A stretch of DNA of 64,000 nt from Pseudevernia furfuracea. Its lineage: Eukaryota > Ascomycota > Lecanoromycetes > Lecanorales > Parmeliaceae. The notes beneath the pieces were generated by a model. The model was not told the DNA's origin, ran no database searches, and saw only the letters and a program-made list of their open reading frames with translations. Shown here in pieces: positions 43,900 through 56,560 of the stretch (the stretch's first letter is position 1; the number at the start of each line of letters is the position of its first letter). The stretch is taken from the NCBI GenBank assembly GCA_022315425.1, contig JAIUPT010000038.1, positions 1,240,001-1,304,000 of the forward strand, written 5' to 3'. The translations under genes were made by a program, and so were the position numbers.

Positions 43900-44723
43900 T
43901 GTACCAACACAAGCTCTCCGTGTGCAGCAGGTTCGGGCGAAGATAGATCCCATTCACCATTCACGTTACCATCACGATCGAAATCACAAAGCGCTAGCCA
44001 TACGCCCTCATCACATCCGCGAACGAGATTGCTACCCCCTTTTCGCCGCTCTGATGTCTCATCTTCCTCCTCTTCCTCCTCCTCTATCACCCTACGGTCG
44101 GCGACGATGGCGGTGGATTACGGGTTAAGGGCATGGGGGATTGGCTATCTGTATGTCGGTGTTTTGCTATGCTAGGATTATGGTGGACATGGTGAACGCT
44201 GTCAGCGGTTTCAAGATGTTCAGTGAGTTTATGTCGCTTGGCGGCAGATTCAAACAAATTCTCGTGCGCGATCACACAGGCCCATTGAATGCGTGTATCG
44301 AGCCGGTCTCACGGCACTCGACTTCTACCTCGCCCGTCTCTCCCCTTCGTTTCGTGCTTCCTCATTTTCAGTCTACCTCCATCCTTAAAAGGACCCCCCA
44401 ACTCGTCCACACGCATCCTATACATAGATTTCAACCTTTGCTGATCATGTTTTGTCTCTGCTGCGGTTAGGCAAAAGTAGTCTTGGGTTTGTGGGTTTTT
44501 AGGGGATCGTGGGACGCCTATTCAATGCTAACAGCCTAGGCAACGGGGTCGCGGAGGATGTTCTAGAGCTGTAGCAGTGATATTTGATTCTCGGGCGCAA
44601 TCAAGTGTCAGGAGGAGAGTACTAGGTAGTCACATGCACGCGTGGATTCGAATAGGGCTTAGGGCTACTCTACTCGATAACGAACGCGTGAGCGCGTCCT
44701 AACTTCGTCTCTCCCCATACACG
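43900..44723. other. Intergenic, PP1 3' side and dUTPase promoter
   Basis: 824 bp between two plus-strand genes; no additional gene seen. Confidence 0.45.
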
Positions 44724-45343
44724 ATGCCTACACCTCCGCCGCCATCGCACGAGCCCCCGTCTTTGCCAACATCCCCCTTGCCTAAACGTCCCAAACCCGA
44801 CATGTCTTCCTCTTCCGCCCCAAAAGCGCCGGAGAACAATCCCGCCCCCCCACCACCTCTCTCAGCCTCTCCTCCACTACTCGTGAAGAAGCTGTCAGCA
44901 CATGCGAAGACGCCTACAAGAGGGAGTGCTTTCGCTGCCGGATATGATATATACAGTGCCAAAGAGTGCGTGATTCCGAAGAAGGGCAAGGGATTGGTCG
45001 ATACAGATATCAGCATTGCCGTTGGGGAGGGGTGCTGTGAGCTGCCCATCGCCTAGTAAGATGGGATGTGCTGATTCTGATTGTTGCAGATGGCAGGATA
45101 GCACCACGCTCGGGTCTGGCAGTCAAGCATTTCATAGATACGGGGGCAGGTGTCATCGACTCGGATTACAGAGGACAGGTCAAAGTGCTTTTGTTTAATC
45201 ATTCTGACGTGGACTTTGAGATCAAGGAAGGGGATCGAATAGCCCAGCTCGTGATTGAACGAATCTACACGCCTGAGGTTGTGGTTGTAGAGGAGCTGGA
45301 GGAGAGCGTCAGGGGTGCAGGGGGGTTCGGCAGTACCGGGTAG
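44724..45343 (+). CDS. DUT1: dUTP diphosphatase (dUTPase)
   Basis: Exons 44724-45036 and 45090-45343; 188 aa. The five trimeric dUTPase motifs are visible: AGYDIYSA (1), PRSGLAVK (2), DTGAGVIDSDYRG (3), GDRIAQLVIERI (4) and RGAGGFGSTG (5). The enzyme hydrolyses dUTP to dUMP, keeping uracil out of DNA and feeding dTMP synthesis. The splice donor GTGAGC at 45037 restores GCYGRIAPRSGL. There is a Pro/Ser-rich N-terminal extension of about 50 residues before VKKLSAHAKTPTRGS, with a second in-frame ATG (MSSSSAPK, near 44802), so two forms are possible. Confidence 0.97.
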
Positions 45344-45490
45344 GAATAATGGTTGTCAATAGACACCGGGGCGAATGATGGTTGAGCTTTAGCGCTAGAT
45401 TGCACAACACAGTATTTCGTCTGAAACCAGTTGAAATTCTTATGTATTCTCGGGCTCCTCGGGCTCTTCAATCTCTTCACCTCCTTGACC

Positions 45491-47029
45491 TTAAGTTTCG
45501 TCCAGATGTTCGGGCTCTGCCTTCTCCTTATCTGTATCTGGCACCGCTCTAGTGTCTTGCTCCACTCTCAGACCCGCGAGGTGTTGCAAGCCGAGGCCTT
45601 CCCTTATTCCATCACCTGTTCCCTCCGTTGTTTGACCTCTTTGCCCCGCGGAATCCTCATCACCCGCCAGAGCTTCCGCCTTCAAATCTGTACGCGGCGA
45701 TCTCAAGTCTTCCAAACATCTCACCACCCTCACCTCAGCTGCCTTCGTGCGCCGTAAGCCCAATCTCTTTTCGCTATCCTTTTCCTTCTCCATAACCCCT
45801 AGCGGGCCACCCAATCCTTCCAATTCTTGGTCCCTGGCCTCCTTTGTCTTCACCAAGATAGCATGCATACTTCCTACGACCTTCTCTACTGCTTTTGCCA
45901 GCGGCAGATCGGTTGTTTTGACGTGGTCAGATGAAACCCAGCTTTTGGTAGCGCTCAGATTAGCTTCTGTTACAGCTTCACGAAGTCGAACTACAATCAG
46001 CGCGGCGAACATGTCACCTGTCCCACTGAAGAAGCAGTCTATGGCCGGGACGTCGATTTTGAAGATACGAGGAGAAAAGTCGGCTCTGGCGGTAGAGCCA
46101 ATGACAGACATCGTTGAGGGCGAATCCGAGAGTCGAATGGAGGTGATGATTACGTGCGGAAGACGGTGGGTCTTGTGCAATTTTGCAAGAGCATCTTGGA
46201 GGGTCGATAGGGAGGTAATTTTGACCTCAGAGAGAAGCCTATTGGGTTACGGTTTAGATCTGCATTGGAGCTGTCCGGTAAAGAATGGCTTACTCGGCTT
46301 CGAATTGGTTAGGGATGATTAGGTCGGCGTCCCGCAGCAGGTTTCTGTACACGGGTACAACGTTCTCATTAACGTAGAGTCGTCCTTGGTCGCCCATGAC
46401 AGGATCGAGGACTGCCCATTTTGAGCGACTTTAGGTTTATGAATATTTCATGGGACATCACATACCCCAGAAGAAGGAACCCGCTTTTGTTGAACCTCGG
46501 AGCCTCAGATCTCTAGCGATGGCGCCGATTGCACCAACGGCTTCAGCGCTGGGAGCATAGCCTGTAAGCATGACATCGAAGTCGGTAAGGTAGCTTTGTT
46601 TGAGCCCGGCGTAAAGATCAGATATTTCTTCTGCAGATGTCATGGTGCCTTTGAACTGCTTGTAACCGGTGTGATTGCCTGCAATGTATTCAGGAACACT
46701 GAAACAGCAAGTAGCAGCCCGAAAGAGGGACTTCGGAGATCAATGGCTTGGGTGTGCCTACTGAACTGCACGGTATTGAGGGTAGCGACGTCGCAGCCCA
46801 TAGTCTGCATGACGAATGCAGCCATTTTGTTGCCAACATATCTGTATTCTGTCAGGCTTTGTTTCGGGTCACCAGAATGACTGATGGTGCAATTGGGGGA
46901 CTTACCCGTAGACAACCTTGATGAGATGTGTCAGCCATATGCAGCGCTGGCATGATAGGGCAGTGGCGTCCCTACATGACTGGCAATGGCCAATACTCGC
47001 GTTTCTGGTACTGCGGGCTCTGAAGACAT
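45491..47029 (-). CDS. BUD16: Pyridoxal kinase
   Basis: Six exons (complement): 46976-47029, 46906-46916, 46762-46841, 46466-46678, 46294-46411, 45491-46238; 407 aa. The protein shows VLAIASHVVYGYVGNKMAAF, LNTVQFSNHTGYKQFKG, the loop TGYAPSAEAVGAI, VLDPVMGDQGRLYVNENVVP, LIIPNQFEAELLS and the nucleotide/catalytic motif FFSGTGDMFAALI (catalytic Asp in GTGD). It phosphorylates pyridoxal to make pyridoxal 5'-phosphate in the cytosol. Exon 2 is an 11-nt micro-exon (Val-Val-Tyr-Gly). The C-terminus continues about 80 residues past the kinase core as a charged, Gly/Glu-rich tail that is not part of the fold. Its stop lies 147 bp from the dUTPase stop (convergent). Confidence 0.95.
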
Positions 47030-47455
47030 TGTAAAGGAAGGAAGGATAAGTTGCGAAAGGGGAGAAGCAGAGAGGAAGTTGAAGTGAAATGATATTACGA
47101 GTAAATAATAGATTACTAATGCATCTTTATCCTATCGTATACCCTACTCACAGACTCGGCGATTGCCTCTTGTTTGCCTTCTCCTCGTCTCTTTACAGTA
47201 CCATACATAGGATGGCACTTCAATACTGTGCCTCTCGGAACAAGAATTGCGTGATATCTACATTATTATTGTGTCTTCGTTGTACAAATTTTATCCAACC
47301 ATTCATATACGAGGGGTATCGAACGTTTTCAACTGTCGCTCCTGCAAATGCAATCGTCCATCTTTTTCCATCTTTTGGAAAAATAAGTCATTCGAGCAAA
47401 GCGAAAAAACACCCGCTCTGCTGTTGAGAGCAAATCAAACACCACTCTCGTATCC
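47030..47455. promoter_or_regulatory. Intergenic, pyridoxal kinase promoter
   Basis: 426 bp between two minus-strand genes; no other gene. Confidence 0.45.
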
Positions 47456-49530
47456 TCATACGATACTAAGTCGTCCTGTAGTGCGTCCCCTGGGTCGTAG
47501 CTTAATGACCGTCTCCAACTCTTTAAGCATATGCGTATTAGCGTTTGCTTTTTCCTTCGCAATAACCTGCCTCACGCGGTCCTCCTTCGTTTTGGTGATC
47601 CTCTCCTCTCTGGTTAAGGTACTCCTCTGCCTTGGTATGGCAACCGCTTCGAAAATTTCTTCACTCGAACTGCTCGTCATAGTGTTGGATCGCGACCGAG
47701 GCAGCTTCGAGAACCCGTTAAGGGCCTGTGGAGCATCCTGAGGGCTGCCTCCGACTGCAGTGGCCCCGGAGAGGCTGGATGTGGGGGAGGCTGGGAGTGC
47801 GTTGCTAGCGGACGATAAGGTTCTCTTATGATCCTTTTTCTCGAGGTTCGTGGCTAAAGCCGCTCTTCCCTCTTCCCATTCCTGCATAAGGCCCTTGAGA
47901 TCAGCTCCAATGGAGTCATATTGCGCAAGCAGATTTGTGCTAGAGTCCGGGACTTCATCTGAACGCTCCAGTGCTTCGTCGGACTCGTCCCGGAGTAGCC
48001 GCATCTTCGCCTGGAGGCCACGTATACCCTGAGACAGGTTGCCGAATTGTCGCATTTGGCCTCGCATGCGCTCTCTACCGGGCGTCAATGGTACCTTCGG
48101 AGTAGGCGGGGTGGGGAAGTCTATTGACTGCCTGATCAATCTTTGTCATTACCAAACAGAAGTCTCCCGGCTTACCTTCCTCTTCTCCCATCACCTCATC
48201 AATGTTTGATATCATTGTAGCGGTGAGTGAAGTAACACTGCTCATCATTTCCACTGCAACTGACCACCTCCGAAAGTCCGACTTGCTACCATCGGCGTCC
48301 AAAGCTAAAAGAGTACATAGCACGAGCTTCCGTAAAATATGAAGCTTCTGCAAGCCAACCTTGAGATCCTGGAGAGTGTCTGCATCTTCAATTTCGGCGG
48401 GCTCTACATTGCCAACTAGCTCTGCATACTCCAAGTCCGTCCGGCTAATTTCGTAAATATCGAAATATTTGTCCAAGTCGAGTGTAGCAGCAAATGGCTT
48501 CAGATTCTGGTATGCACGGTAGTAAGGAGAAAACATTGAGATTAGAGTTCTTTGTATAGTTCGCCGCAAGCGTGCGCATCGCTTGATCTGGCTCTTTTCC
48601 TCGAGTCGAGTGATAGGAGGTAGTGGATTGCTTCTATATCAGCAGCATCATCAGCCAGTGTTCGCCAGAGATTGCCAGGAACGCACATGTTGTAACCACG
48701 AGAGACGAGCTCTACTTCTTGTATGAGAGTTATTCCTGCAGAAGCTGCCGCGTCGAAATGTTGTGCATTGGTTGTCAGGGAAGAGGCGCTCTCAATCGCT
48801 TGGATACGCAAATAGTGCAGCCATTGTCGTCGCAAGTAGTAGTACAAGGTCAAGGTGATAGCAAAAACAGCTGACGCAAATAGGCATATGTGTGATGGGT
48901 CATATGGCCCAATCGCTCTACTTTGTAACCAACGTACAGACCATGCAAGAGCGAAGGCGGTTGCGCCGGTCAGCAAAAGACCTGTCCGGCTAGGTACGAA
49001 GTTTCGATCTTTTCTCCATTGCGGCGAGGCGTCTCCAGTAGGGGCTGGGAATGTTCGACGTCTGTATGTCTTGGGATTTGAGTGTTCATTGAGCAGCTGA
49101 GATGCGACTATGATGTATCGGAACTGTTCCAGGAAGAGTGCATTTTCGGTCCAACCGAGCCGACTATGGACAGCGGTCTATGTACGGAGACGGTAAGCAC
49201 AACGACTGGTGTAGTAATGCATGTCTATGTCTTACCGAGCAGGTGTTGTGGATGCGGGCCACAGCGCCCTTCGCCAGAGGAGACTCCAGAGTGAGTATGC
49301 GTAAGGGTTTTTTCCGGAACTTTCGATGTTGATTTGGTAGACCCTGTGGGGCAAAAGATGTCGTTTCCGCTTTTGGTGTTGGTTCTCTGCTTGTCTTTGT
49401 TGAAGCCCATTCATGGTTGTTCTCGCCTTCGCCTTTATTTACTTTAGCTATTGAGCGCAGGGGACAGTCGGAGTGAATTACCCTCAAGATAGTGTGCAGT
49501 GGGTGAATCTTCAAAGATCGCGGATTCCAT
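47456..49530 (-). CDS. Vezatin-family (myosin-binding) membrane protein
   Basis: Five exons (complement): 49482-49530, 49236-49432, 48687-49177, 48176-48633, 47456-48120; 619 aa. It starts MESAIFEDSPTAHYLEGEGE and has ENALFLEQFRYIIVASQLLN (about 95). Two hydrophobic segments follow: GLLLTGATAFALAWSVRWLQ (about 148-166) and SHICLFASAVFAITLTLYYY (about 175-195). Then comes the vezatin block LVSRGYNISNPLPPITRLEE (about 240) and FSPYYRAYQNLKPFA. The C-terminal third is coiled/polar. Fungal members are related to the peroxisomal myosin receptor Inp2, so a role in myosin-driven organelle inheritance is possible (inference). The donor at 48175 pairs with acceptor CAATAG, giving GEEEDFPTPPTPK. Confidence 0.88.
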
Positions 49531-50225
49531 GGTGGGCGATTATTTACAAGATCCAACATGCTTCACGTTGCGGGCGGCGCCTGTACGTGGAACAGCGGCA
49601 TGCTGAGACGAGATCCTTAGAGTTTCAGATGCGACTTTGCGAATCGTCGGCCTTTAAGGCTGACAACAAAGATTTCCTTATGGCTTTGAAGTAAAGGAGG
49701 AACGATGGGACGAAATCATACAGAACATTCGCAATTCGTATCCACATCCGAAATTGGAGAACTGTTTGACGCGTCTGCCGGACGCTAGGCGCCCTCAGCC
49801 CCACGGTAAGGAGTAAGGTAAAGTAGCTCTGAATTTCATGACACTGACAGTCGGGCCAACATATCGATATAGATTGCGGGACTTGTGAGATTGCCTGTAG
49901 TAGCAGTACATTGAATTGATTGTAGAAACGCAAAAGTGGCATGCTAAGTGTCTGAGGGATATACGAAAGGTCCTCGACTTGGCTCACTTACACGAGTTAC
50001 GAGTAGTTGGTTGTCTTCAAGTAGAGTATTCTGTAAGGTTAAGTAAGTCGCCGAGAGAATTCATTCGCGATGATCTTCGCAGGCCGCAGGTAGCAATACT
50101 CTAATAATTCCGAGATTCCGACTCCAAAACCTCGGCCTCCCTACGGACTAGGTATCCGCCTCCAAGTGAATGAGGGAACACCACAGGAATGTTCTTATCC
50201 GAGCATCACCAATATACTCAACAGC
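49531..50225. promoter_or_regulatory. Divergent promoter region
   Basis: 695 bp between divergent starts. One minus-strand frame (49625-49987) is open but shows no family or splice support. Confidence 0.45.
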
Positions 50226-51530
50226 ATGGCCGGTGCCGTTCGGCAGCCATTAAATCTCGCTTCACTATCTACTTACTTAGAGAAGAATGTGGCCGATATT
50301 AAATTGCCCATCAGCCTCAAGCAGGTACTACTTCCTCGTGCGCTTCGTCGAGGAGGAGCATTGACTGACATCCGCCTTAGTTTGGCTTCGGTCAATCAAA
50401 TCCTACCTACCAACTCAGCGCAGCCGATGGAAGGAAATATGTAGTACGAAAGAAGCCACCAGGCAAGCTGCTTTCCAAGACAGCACACCAGGTGGAACGC
50501 GAGTTCTGCATCATCCACGCCTTGGAGGGCACAGACGTCCCCGTCCCTAAAGCCTATTGCTTGTGTGAAGACACAACGGTGATCGGTACCGCTTTCTATG
50601 TCATGGAATTTCTGGATGGACGCATATTCGAGGATGCAATGTTTCCAGGCGTCAATGCCGAGGAAAGACATCATATGTCAGCTGACCAATGGTATATGTT
50701 TCTGCCATACTCACCATGCACAGGTGGCGGGATGCTGTCGTGACGCTTGCGAAGCTTCACCGCGTTTCTCCTTCCTCTGTCGGCCTCTCGAGTTTTGGCA
50801 AGCCCTCGAGTTTCTACAACCGCCAAATCAAGACCTTCAGCACCATCTCTGCGGCGCAAGCCCAAGCGGTCGATGTCGAGACCAAGACCGCGGTAGGCAA
50901 GACTCCGCACTACGAAGAAGTAGTGGAGTTCCTCCGAGATCCAAAAACCCAGCCGCAAGATCGAGGTACATTGATCCATGGGGATTACAAGATCGACAAC
51001 CTTGTCTATCACCAGACAGAACCCCGGGTGATAGGCATTCTTGAGTAAGTGATCTCCTCAAGGCTTATAACGCCACCGATTCGGCGGTATAGCTGAGCTC
51101 TGATCGACTGATCACGCCATCTAGCTGGGAAATGTCTACAATTGGCCATCCTTTGTCTGACCTTTCGAACCTCCTCAGCCCGTACAGCTTCGCTGACAAT
51201 TCTCCTACTGATGCGCTCTCTGTCCGTACGAACCTCGCTTTCCGTCCGTCTGCCCATACTCCTGGACTCCCTTTGCGCTCTCAGTGCGTGCAATGGTACA
51301 CTGAGGTCGCAGGCTGGGATCCGAGCTCGGAGGTGGACTGGGGAGATGCATTCGCAGCGTTCCGCAATGGTGTGATCATGCAAGGTATCGCAGCTAGATA
51401 TGCGCAGCGACAGGCCAGTAGTGAAAAGGCAAAAGAAATTGGAGACTTGATGGGACCATATGGAGAGTTTTCATGGAGCCTGATTGAACGATGGAAAAAG
51501 AAAGCTGCCAAGGATAAGGCAAAATTGTAA
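50226..51530 (+). CDS. APH-fold phosphotransferase (ACAD10/11 N-terminal type)
   Basis: Exons 50226-50324, 50381-50691, 50724-51044 and 51125-51530; 378 aa. It has FGFGQSNPTYQLSAADGRKY with VVRKKPPGKLL (ATP-binding Lys), VEREFCIIHAL, then the catalytic HGDYKIDNLVYH (about 251-262, HxDxxxxN) and metal-binding DWEMSTIGHPLSDLSNLL (about 275). This is the aminoglycoside-phosphotransferase/kinase fold. The closest layout known to me is the kinase domain of ACAD10/ACAD11, which phosphorylates 4-hydroxyacyl-CoA, but here no acyl-CoA dehydrogenase domain is fused. Substrate is therefore inferred only weakly. Confidence 0.92.
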
Positions 51531-53179
51531 GAGGTTTGACGCGAGGCTCCAAGCCAATTGCAGTCAACATTGGCGAGTCACAGCTTTCCGTGTAGGGAAG
51601 CTGCATCTGAGCCACTCGTTTTGCCACGCTAGATCGTGCAGGTGAAAGGGTACATGCTAGAGGCTCTTCTAGAAAGCAACGAGTGGGCATGAATGATCTA
51701 GAAGTTATATCGCAGACTTAGCTACTAGCAGCTAAAAAAAAAATAAACTGGTAGACTTGAACCAGAAGCATGTGTTATCACACCCAAGTAACTGATTGTT
51801 GATGCAAAAGGTTCACTTTGGTGCCGCGATATTTTGCAATCGGTATCCTCAGGCTGTCAGTAGTGACTAGCGCTGCTCTCAGTGTGAATAATGCCGACAA
51901 AAAGCCAAGCAGAAAGGGAGTTTGCGATATTCCAAATCTTGTTTAAAATAATGGCTCTATCTTTTGCACCTCTTGACTAATAATGAGCGGAAATCACCCA
52001 GCTTGGAACGATGGACGATGGGTGAAGGATGGGCGGCGCGCGCTGACCGTAAGCAGGTAAGCTTGAATGCAAGTATGCCACCTTTTGGGGGCTTTCAGCC
52101 GCAGGCCGCCAGTCAGGTATGGGAAGGTGGCTAGAGGAAGGGGGAAGAAAATGAGAATAATACGGAATAATACTGAATAATACTGAGTAATACTGAACAA
52201 TACTGTGGGAGAGCCTTTGTGGTGGAGGGATGGGGTGAGAGAGGGCGAGCAGGGAACTACGGAGGAGGGAGGAGCAAAGTCGCGACTAAGAATACAAACG
52301 GTGGGGGGCCATGGTGTGCTCAAAAGGCCCTACTCCTCTGAAGGATCAGGCCTATCTCTCGCTCCGAAGGCAATCTTTGCGAGCTAAAAGCTCTCCTAAA
52401 GCACCTCGTCCAGAAGTGGTGCCAAACTATCTATCATAGAGTACTAAGAGTAGTACGGTATCTCCTTGGACAGAGGGACAGAGGGAGAATTCGTGCCATA
52501 ATCTGTGATCGATCCATTGTCAACCCAAAAAGCCTGCATGATCTTCTCCAAGGCCAAACTCCCACAAACACTAGAGTACGACTTTACTCTACTCCACCAC
52601 GCCACCCACTCCTCCACCTAGACTTTTATCTTTTATCCTCCTTCCTCACTTCTTAGCCCACTGTCCAATAGACTCCGTAGTCCATAGTCCGCGACCGCAC
52701 TGCATGCCCAATCCTGACTACCACCAACTGGCCTATGCCGTAAAACTCGGGATTATAGTGAGCCGTCAGCATTCCTCTTCATGTGCACAGCCCTCTTTGT
52801 TGCACCATAATCCAACTACTTGCGACCCTTGCGGCCGGCCCAAGTCTGGCATCATTCTCCCCTTCCTAAGCTTCCTCTATGTTCTGAAATTTCCATCCTT
52901 TCCACTTGTTCCTTGCCTTCTTCTCGCCGAGAAAAGCGAGGAGAAAGAAAGAATAGCCTTCTCAGCCCCAGAGGCTCTCCGTCTTAGTGTCCATCTTACC
53001 GGTCAATCCCGTCCGTCTACAGCCTCAAAGTACGTCTTCCAAGATTACCTGTCTCCTTCTCAATGTAAAAAAATTCTCTATAATTTAGAGGGGGAGAAAA
53101 AACCGACTGGGTGGCCTGAGTCACTGCCTGTGCCGGTCAGATGCCATTTGTTGTGGTACAAGACTTGTATCTAACCACA
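51531..53179. promoter_or_regulatory. Upstream region of the C2H2 gene, with repeats and a long uORF
   Basis: 1.65 kb. It contains an A-run at 51,734, a 10-bp-period tandem (52152-52205), and an ATG frame 52704-53174 (156 codons) ending 5 bp before the chosen C2H2 start. That frame has no recognised domain. Confidence 0.45.
52152..52205. repeat. Imperfect 10-bp tandem repeat x5
   Basis: Five diverged copies of TGAATAATAC. Confidence 0.85.
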
Positions 53180-55043
53180 ATGTATCCAGACTACTTGGCT
53201 TGCTGGGGGGTTTCTGGACTGAACAGCCTCCCCCATGGCAGTCTTGAATAATCAGGCTTGTCCCCATCGTTTCCTCTAGAAGTTGGGGGGACGCCCTGAC
53301 GGCTTCAAACTGGCGGCGGAAACGTACGACTCGGATGACGGCCTGATTCAACGATCTCCTCCGCTGGTCCCTCGAATAGTCAATCTAAAACCGTCGCCAT
53401 CGCCTGACTATTTGGCGCCTCCCGAAAGGTCTCCAACTCCTGAGCGTCTGAGTAGGTCATCAAATTTGAATTCTAAGGGCAAAAAGCGTCATCCGAAAGC
53501 CCAGGCCTCGCAAGGGGACGCCGTACTTATTGGGTTTATGGGAGGGCTGAATCATCCAGATCTAGCGACGAAAGCAGGCGAGGTGCCCTTGCCTCAATCC
53601 GACGACAGCGACGTCGACGACCCAATGGACGTGGATGGAAGGGAACAAACAGATGAAAACAAACCAGTTAACGACAAGAAAATTGATCTTGTCCACCTCG
53701 CAGAGAACGCTCTACCCTTAGTCGGACGGAACGATGATCATGATGCCTCAAAGAACGAGCATTCACGCCCAGCCCGTCCCAAGATTCTTACACAAACAAG
53801 TCTGCCGGAGCCAAAGGATGTGATCCATGTAAAGACAGAGAACCGCCAGTCTTCACCATCAGCTGGGGCTAGTTCCCCCAAACGGACCAAATATGGATCC
53901 AATGCAAGTCGTTCGCCGTCAAGAAGCTCTCACAGGAAAAGAGATCCTGACTCTGCTGCAATCTCGCCAATGCTACAAAGACATACCATCCCAAGCTCAG
54001 AACGGTCTCCTACGGAAACCCTACCTGCAATGCAGCAATCTCCGCCATCAAGCTCCTCCAAATCACCCAATGGTCAGCATAGCTTGCCGTCTTTGTGGAC
54101 CATTCAACTGGAGCCATTGCCGCATGGCCGGTCCCCTAATGAAAATGCGCCTCATGGTATAAACCGTCCATCTTTCCCTCCCAGCAATGGCACCGTAAAC
54201 TCGCCTCCAATGAGCTCTATTGCGCCAAGACCAGCTCAGTATCCCAGTCCACAGACTCGAATGAACAGTCATTTTCATCAACCTTATCCACACGGCCAAC
54301 CATCCCCTGCATACAGCGATGCGTCACCGAGGGATCCCGCTAATATGTCCCCACCTGTGAAGCCTGTTCATCCCCAGAATTGTTTTGGCGCAAGGACCCC
54401 ACAAAGCGAGGAGCTGACGCCTCAGTCGGCTGCGAGCCACTTGAGCACAAGTAGCTTCAGCACCGCCTCTTCACCTCATCCTCACAACTTGGATTTAGAT
54501 CGAGGCCGACCCATTCTCCCACCATTGTCAAGTATTGCGGGGGGATCGCTGATGATTGGGGCTTTCAAGTGCGAGCATGCTGGATGTACGGCTCCAGCTT
54601 TCCAGACACAGTATCTCCTAAAGTGAGTTGCGCCATCGATCCTTTATCAAGCGTCACTGACTCGACTGCCAAGTTCTCATGCAAACGTACACTCCCAAAA
54701 TCGACCCCACTACTGTCCAGTTCCAGACTGTGCCAGGTCTGAAGGCGGCAAAGGATTCAAGCGGAAAAATGAGATGATACGGCATGGATTGGTGCATGAT
54801 TCACCAGGATATATGTGTCCGTTCTGTCCCGAAAGAGAGCACAAATACCCAAGACCAGACAATTTACAGAGGTATCGTCTCACACTCTATTGACATGGCT
54901 TGATATGAGACTGATTTGTCCCTTGTAGACACGTTCGAGTGAACCACATGGACAAAGACACAAATGACCCTCAGCTCCGCGAAGTACTTGCGCAAAGATG
55001 TGAGGGCGGCAGCCGGGGCAGACGCAGGCGCCTTGGGGGCTGA
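53180..55043 (+). CDS. C2H2 zinc-finger protein (probable transcription factor)
   Basis: Exons about 53180-53209, 53280-54622, 54674-54871 and 54929-55043; 561 aa. Most of the protein is a polar, Ser/Pro-rich region with an acidic patch (DDSDVDDPMDVDGREQ). The C-terminus carries fingers: FKCEHAGCTAPAFQTQYLLN to SHANVH, HYCPVPDCARSEGGKGFKRK to EMIRHGLVH, and YMCPFCPEREHKYPRPDNLQ to RHVRVNH, followed by a basic end SRGRRRRLGG. The three fingers are cut by two introns. The first exon is the weak point: the second exon is open upstream without ATG, and 53180-53209 joined by a GTTTCT donor is my best guess. Targets unknown. Confidence 0.82.
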
Positions 55044-56560
55044 CAGGATTTTTTGCTACGCGTGTTCTCAGCAAGGCGATCAGGAGCACGGAGTATACAC
55101 GGACGATACCCAGGCAGACGGGGGGGGGGTACATAAGTGCATGTAATGCCTTGGCACATTTTGAAACGAAGTCAATCAGACACCTGCGTATAGTACTGTA
55201 CAGTAATGCCGCATGATGACAGCTGCCAGTAAACTTTTGGAGTCCTACACTCCAAATTTTTCAGATTCCTTACACCACCTATATCGTATGCATGACCGTC
55301 TATATGCTTGATGAGTTTTTCAATGCCTCATAGTTATCTCCATACCTGACTTGCTTCCTACTTCCTCGGCGGGTTTCAAGGGTAACAACTTCACTGACAA
55401 CAATGGGTAGCTAGGCATGTGTGTCCGACCAAAATAAGTCTGAGGACAGGGTACTTTCTAATTCTGCAATGGCATCTTCTCAACTCAGCAATTTCTCAGC
55501 GGCTCCGCTTCACTCGTGTGCATACTCCTCTTCCGAAATGTGTTGGGCTCTGATTCCCTTTTCTCCCTCTTGTGGGCGATGACGCGAGCAGCTGAAGGGT
55601 TCCATACCCTCGATGGGAATGGGACAGGTCGAAAGCCGGCTAGAGAACCGCGGTATTATGGTATCGAAGAAGTCGATTCGCGAGAAGGACTGGGGGGGAC
55701 GACCATACGGAACTTCAAGCCGTACGAGACGTTCTTCAGAAACTGGACGACGGAACTGTACCGACTTCGGTGCGGTCCACAGCAGGGCGGGTCGCCAGAG
55801 AACTTTCAATTGAAGAGAAGCCATGTAGATGGAGTCAACAACCGTTCGAGTCTAATGGTCTTGAGCTGCCATACTCAGGACCGCGCATTTTTGTTGCTTT
55901 GAAGAGGTTGGAGATTGTTCGCTCCGATCGAAGTGAACTCACCTATTTGATAATGAGCTTGCGATAGATCAACTGATTGAACGAATATCTTTGATATCCA
56001 GAAAGACGCAGAGAGGCATTTATCGCAATCATACGGTGGGAGGCACTGGACGCCTTCAGTTGGACCCGCTTTCTTGGTGCATGTTTCACTGCAGGACTCA
56101 ATACGGGAAGCGAGTCAAAAACGTGCACAGCCGCATCCTACTTACTAGAGCATACCTACATCATTGCTCAGAAAGAGACATTCAGCGTTTGAGGGAATAG
56201 TGCGACCACTACTACTCCCCTTTCCTCTGCACCATCGAAAAACAAATGAATTGCTCTGGGTATAAGCTTAAAGGGCAGTCTCTTAGATATCCTAGCGTGC
56301 TCGATGGTTTAGATCTCTATTGGTGATAGATTAAGGGAAATACACCTTCTCCAGTGCGATTTTACTCCATATCACGAGGCATAGGGCAAAGGTAGTCTAG
56401 GGCAGCATTCAGCTGTAGATAGTATCTGTCTCCTTTCACTGGTCTCGAATGTGGCGTGGTGCTGGAATAAACTGTAAAGCACGGGTCAAGGACGCGTATG
56501 TTACGGTTGTATAAAGCCTAGGTACAGAGAATAGATGTAGACAATGGTATGACTGGGCCG
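55044..56560. other. Convergent intergenic region
   Basis: 1.5 kb between the two zinc-finger genes. Overlapping frames at 55510-55902 are open on both strands but neither is recognisable, and splicing does not extend them. No gene called. Confidence 0.4.

Noticed and set aside
55510..55902. Overlapping frames on both strands between the two C2H2 genes
   Set aside because: Neither matches a family known to me, and no good introns extend them; left as unassigned.
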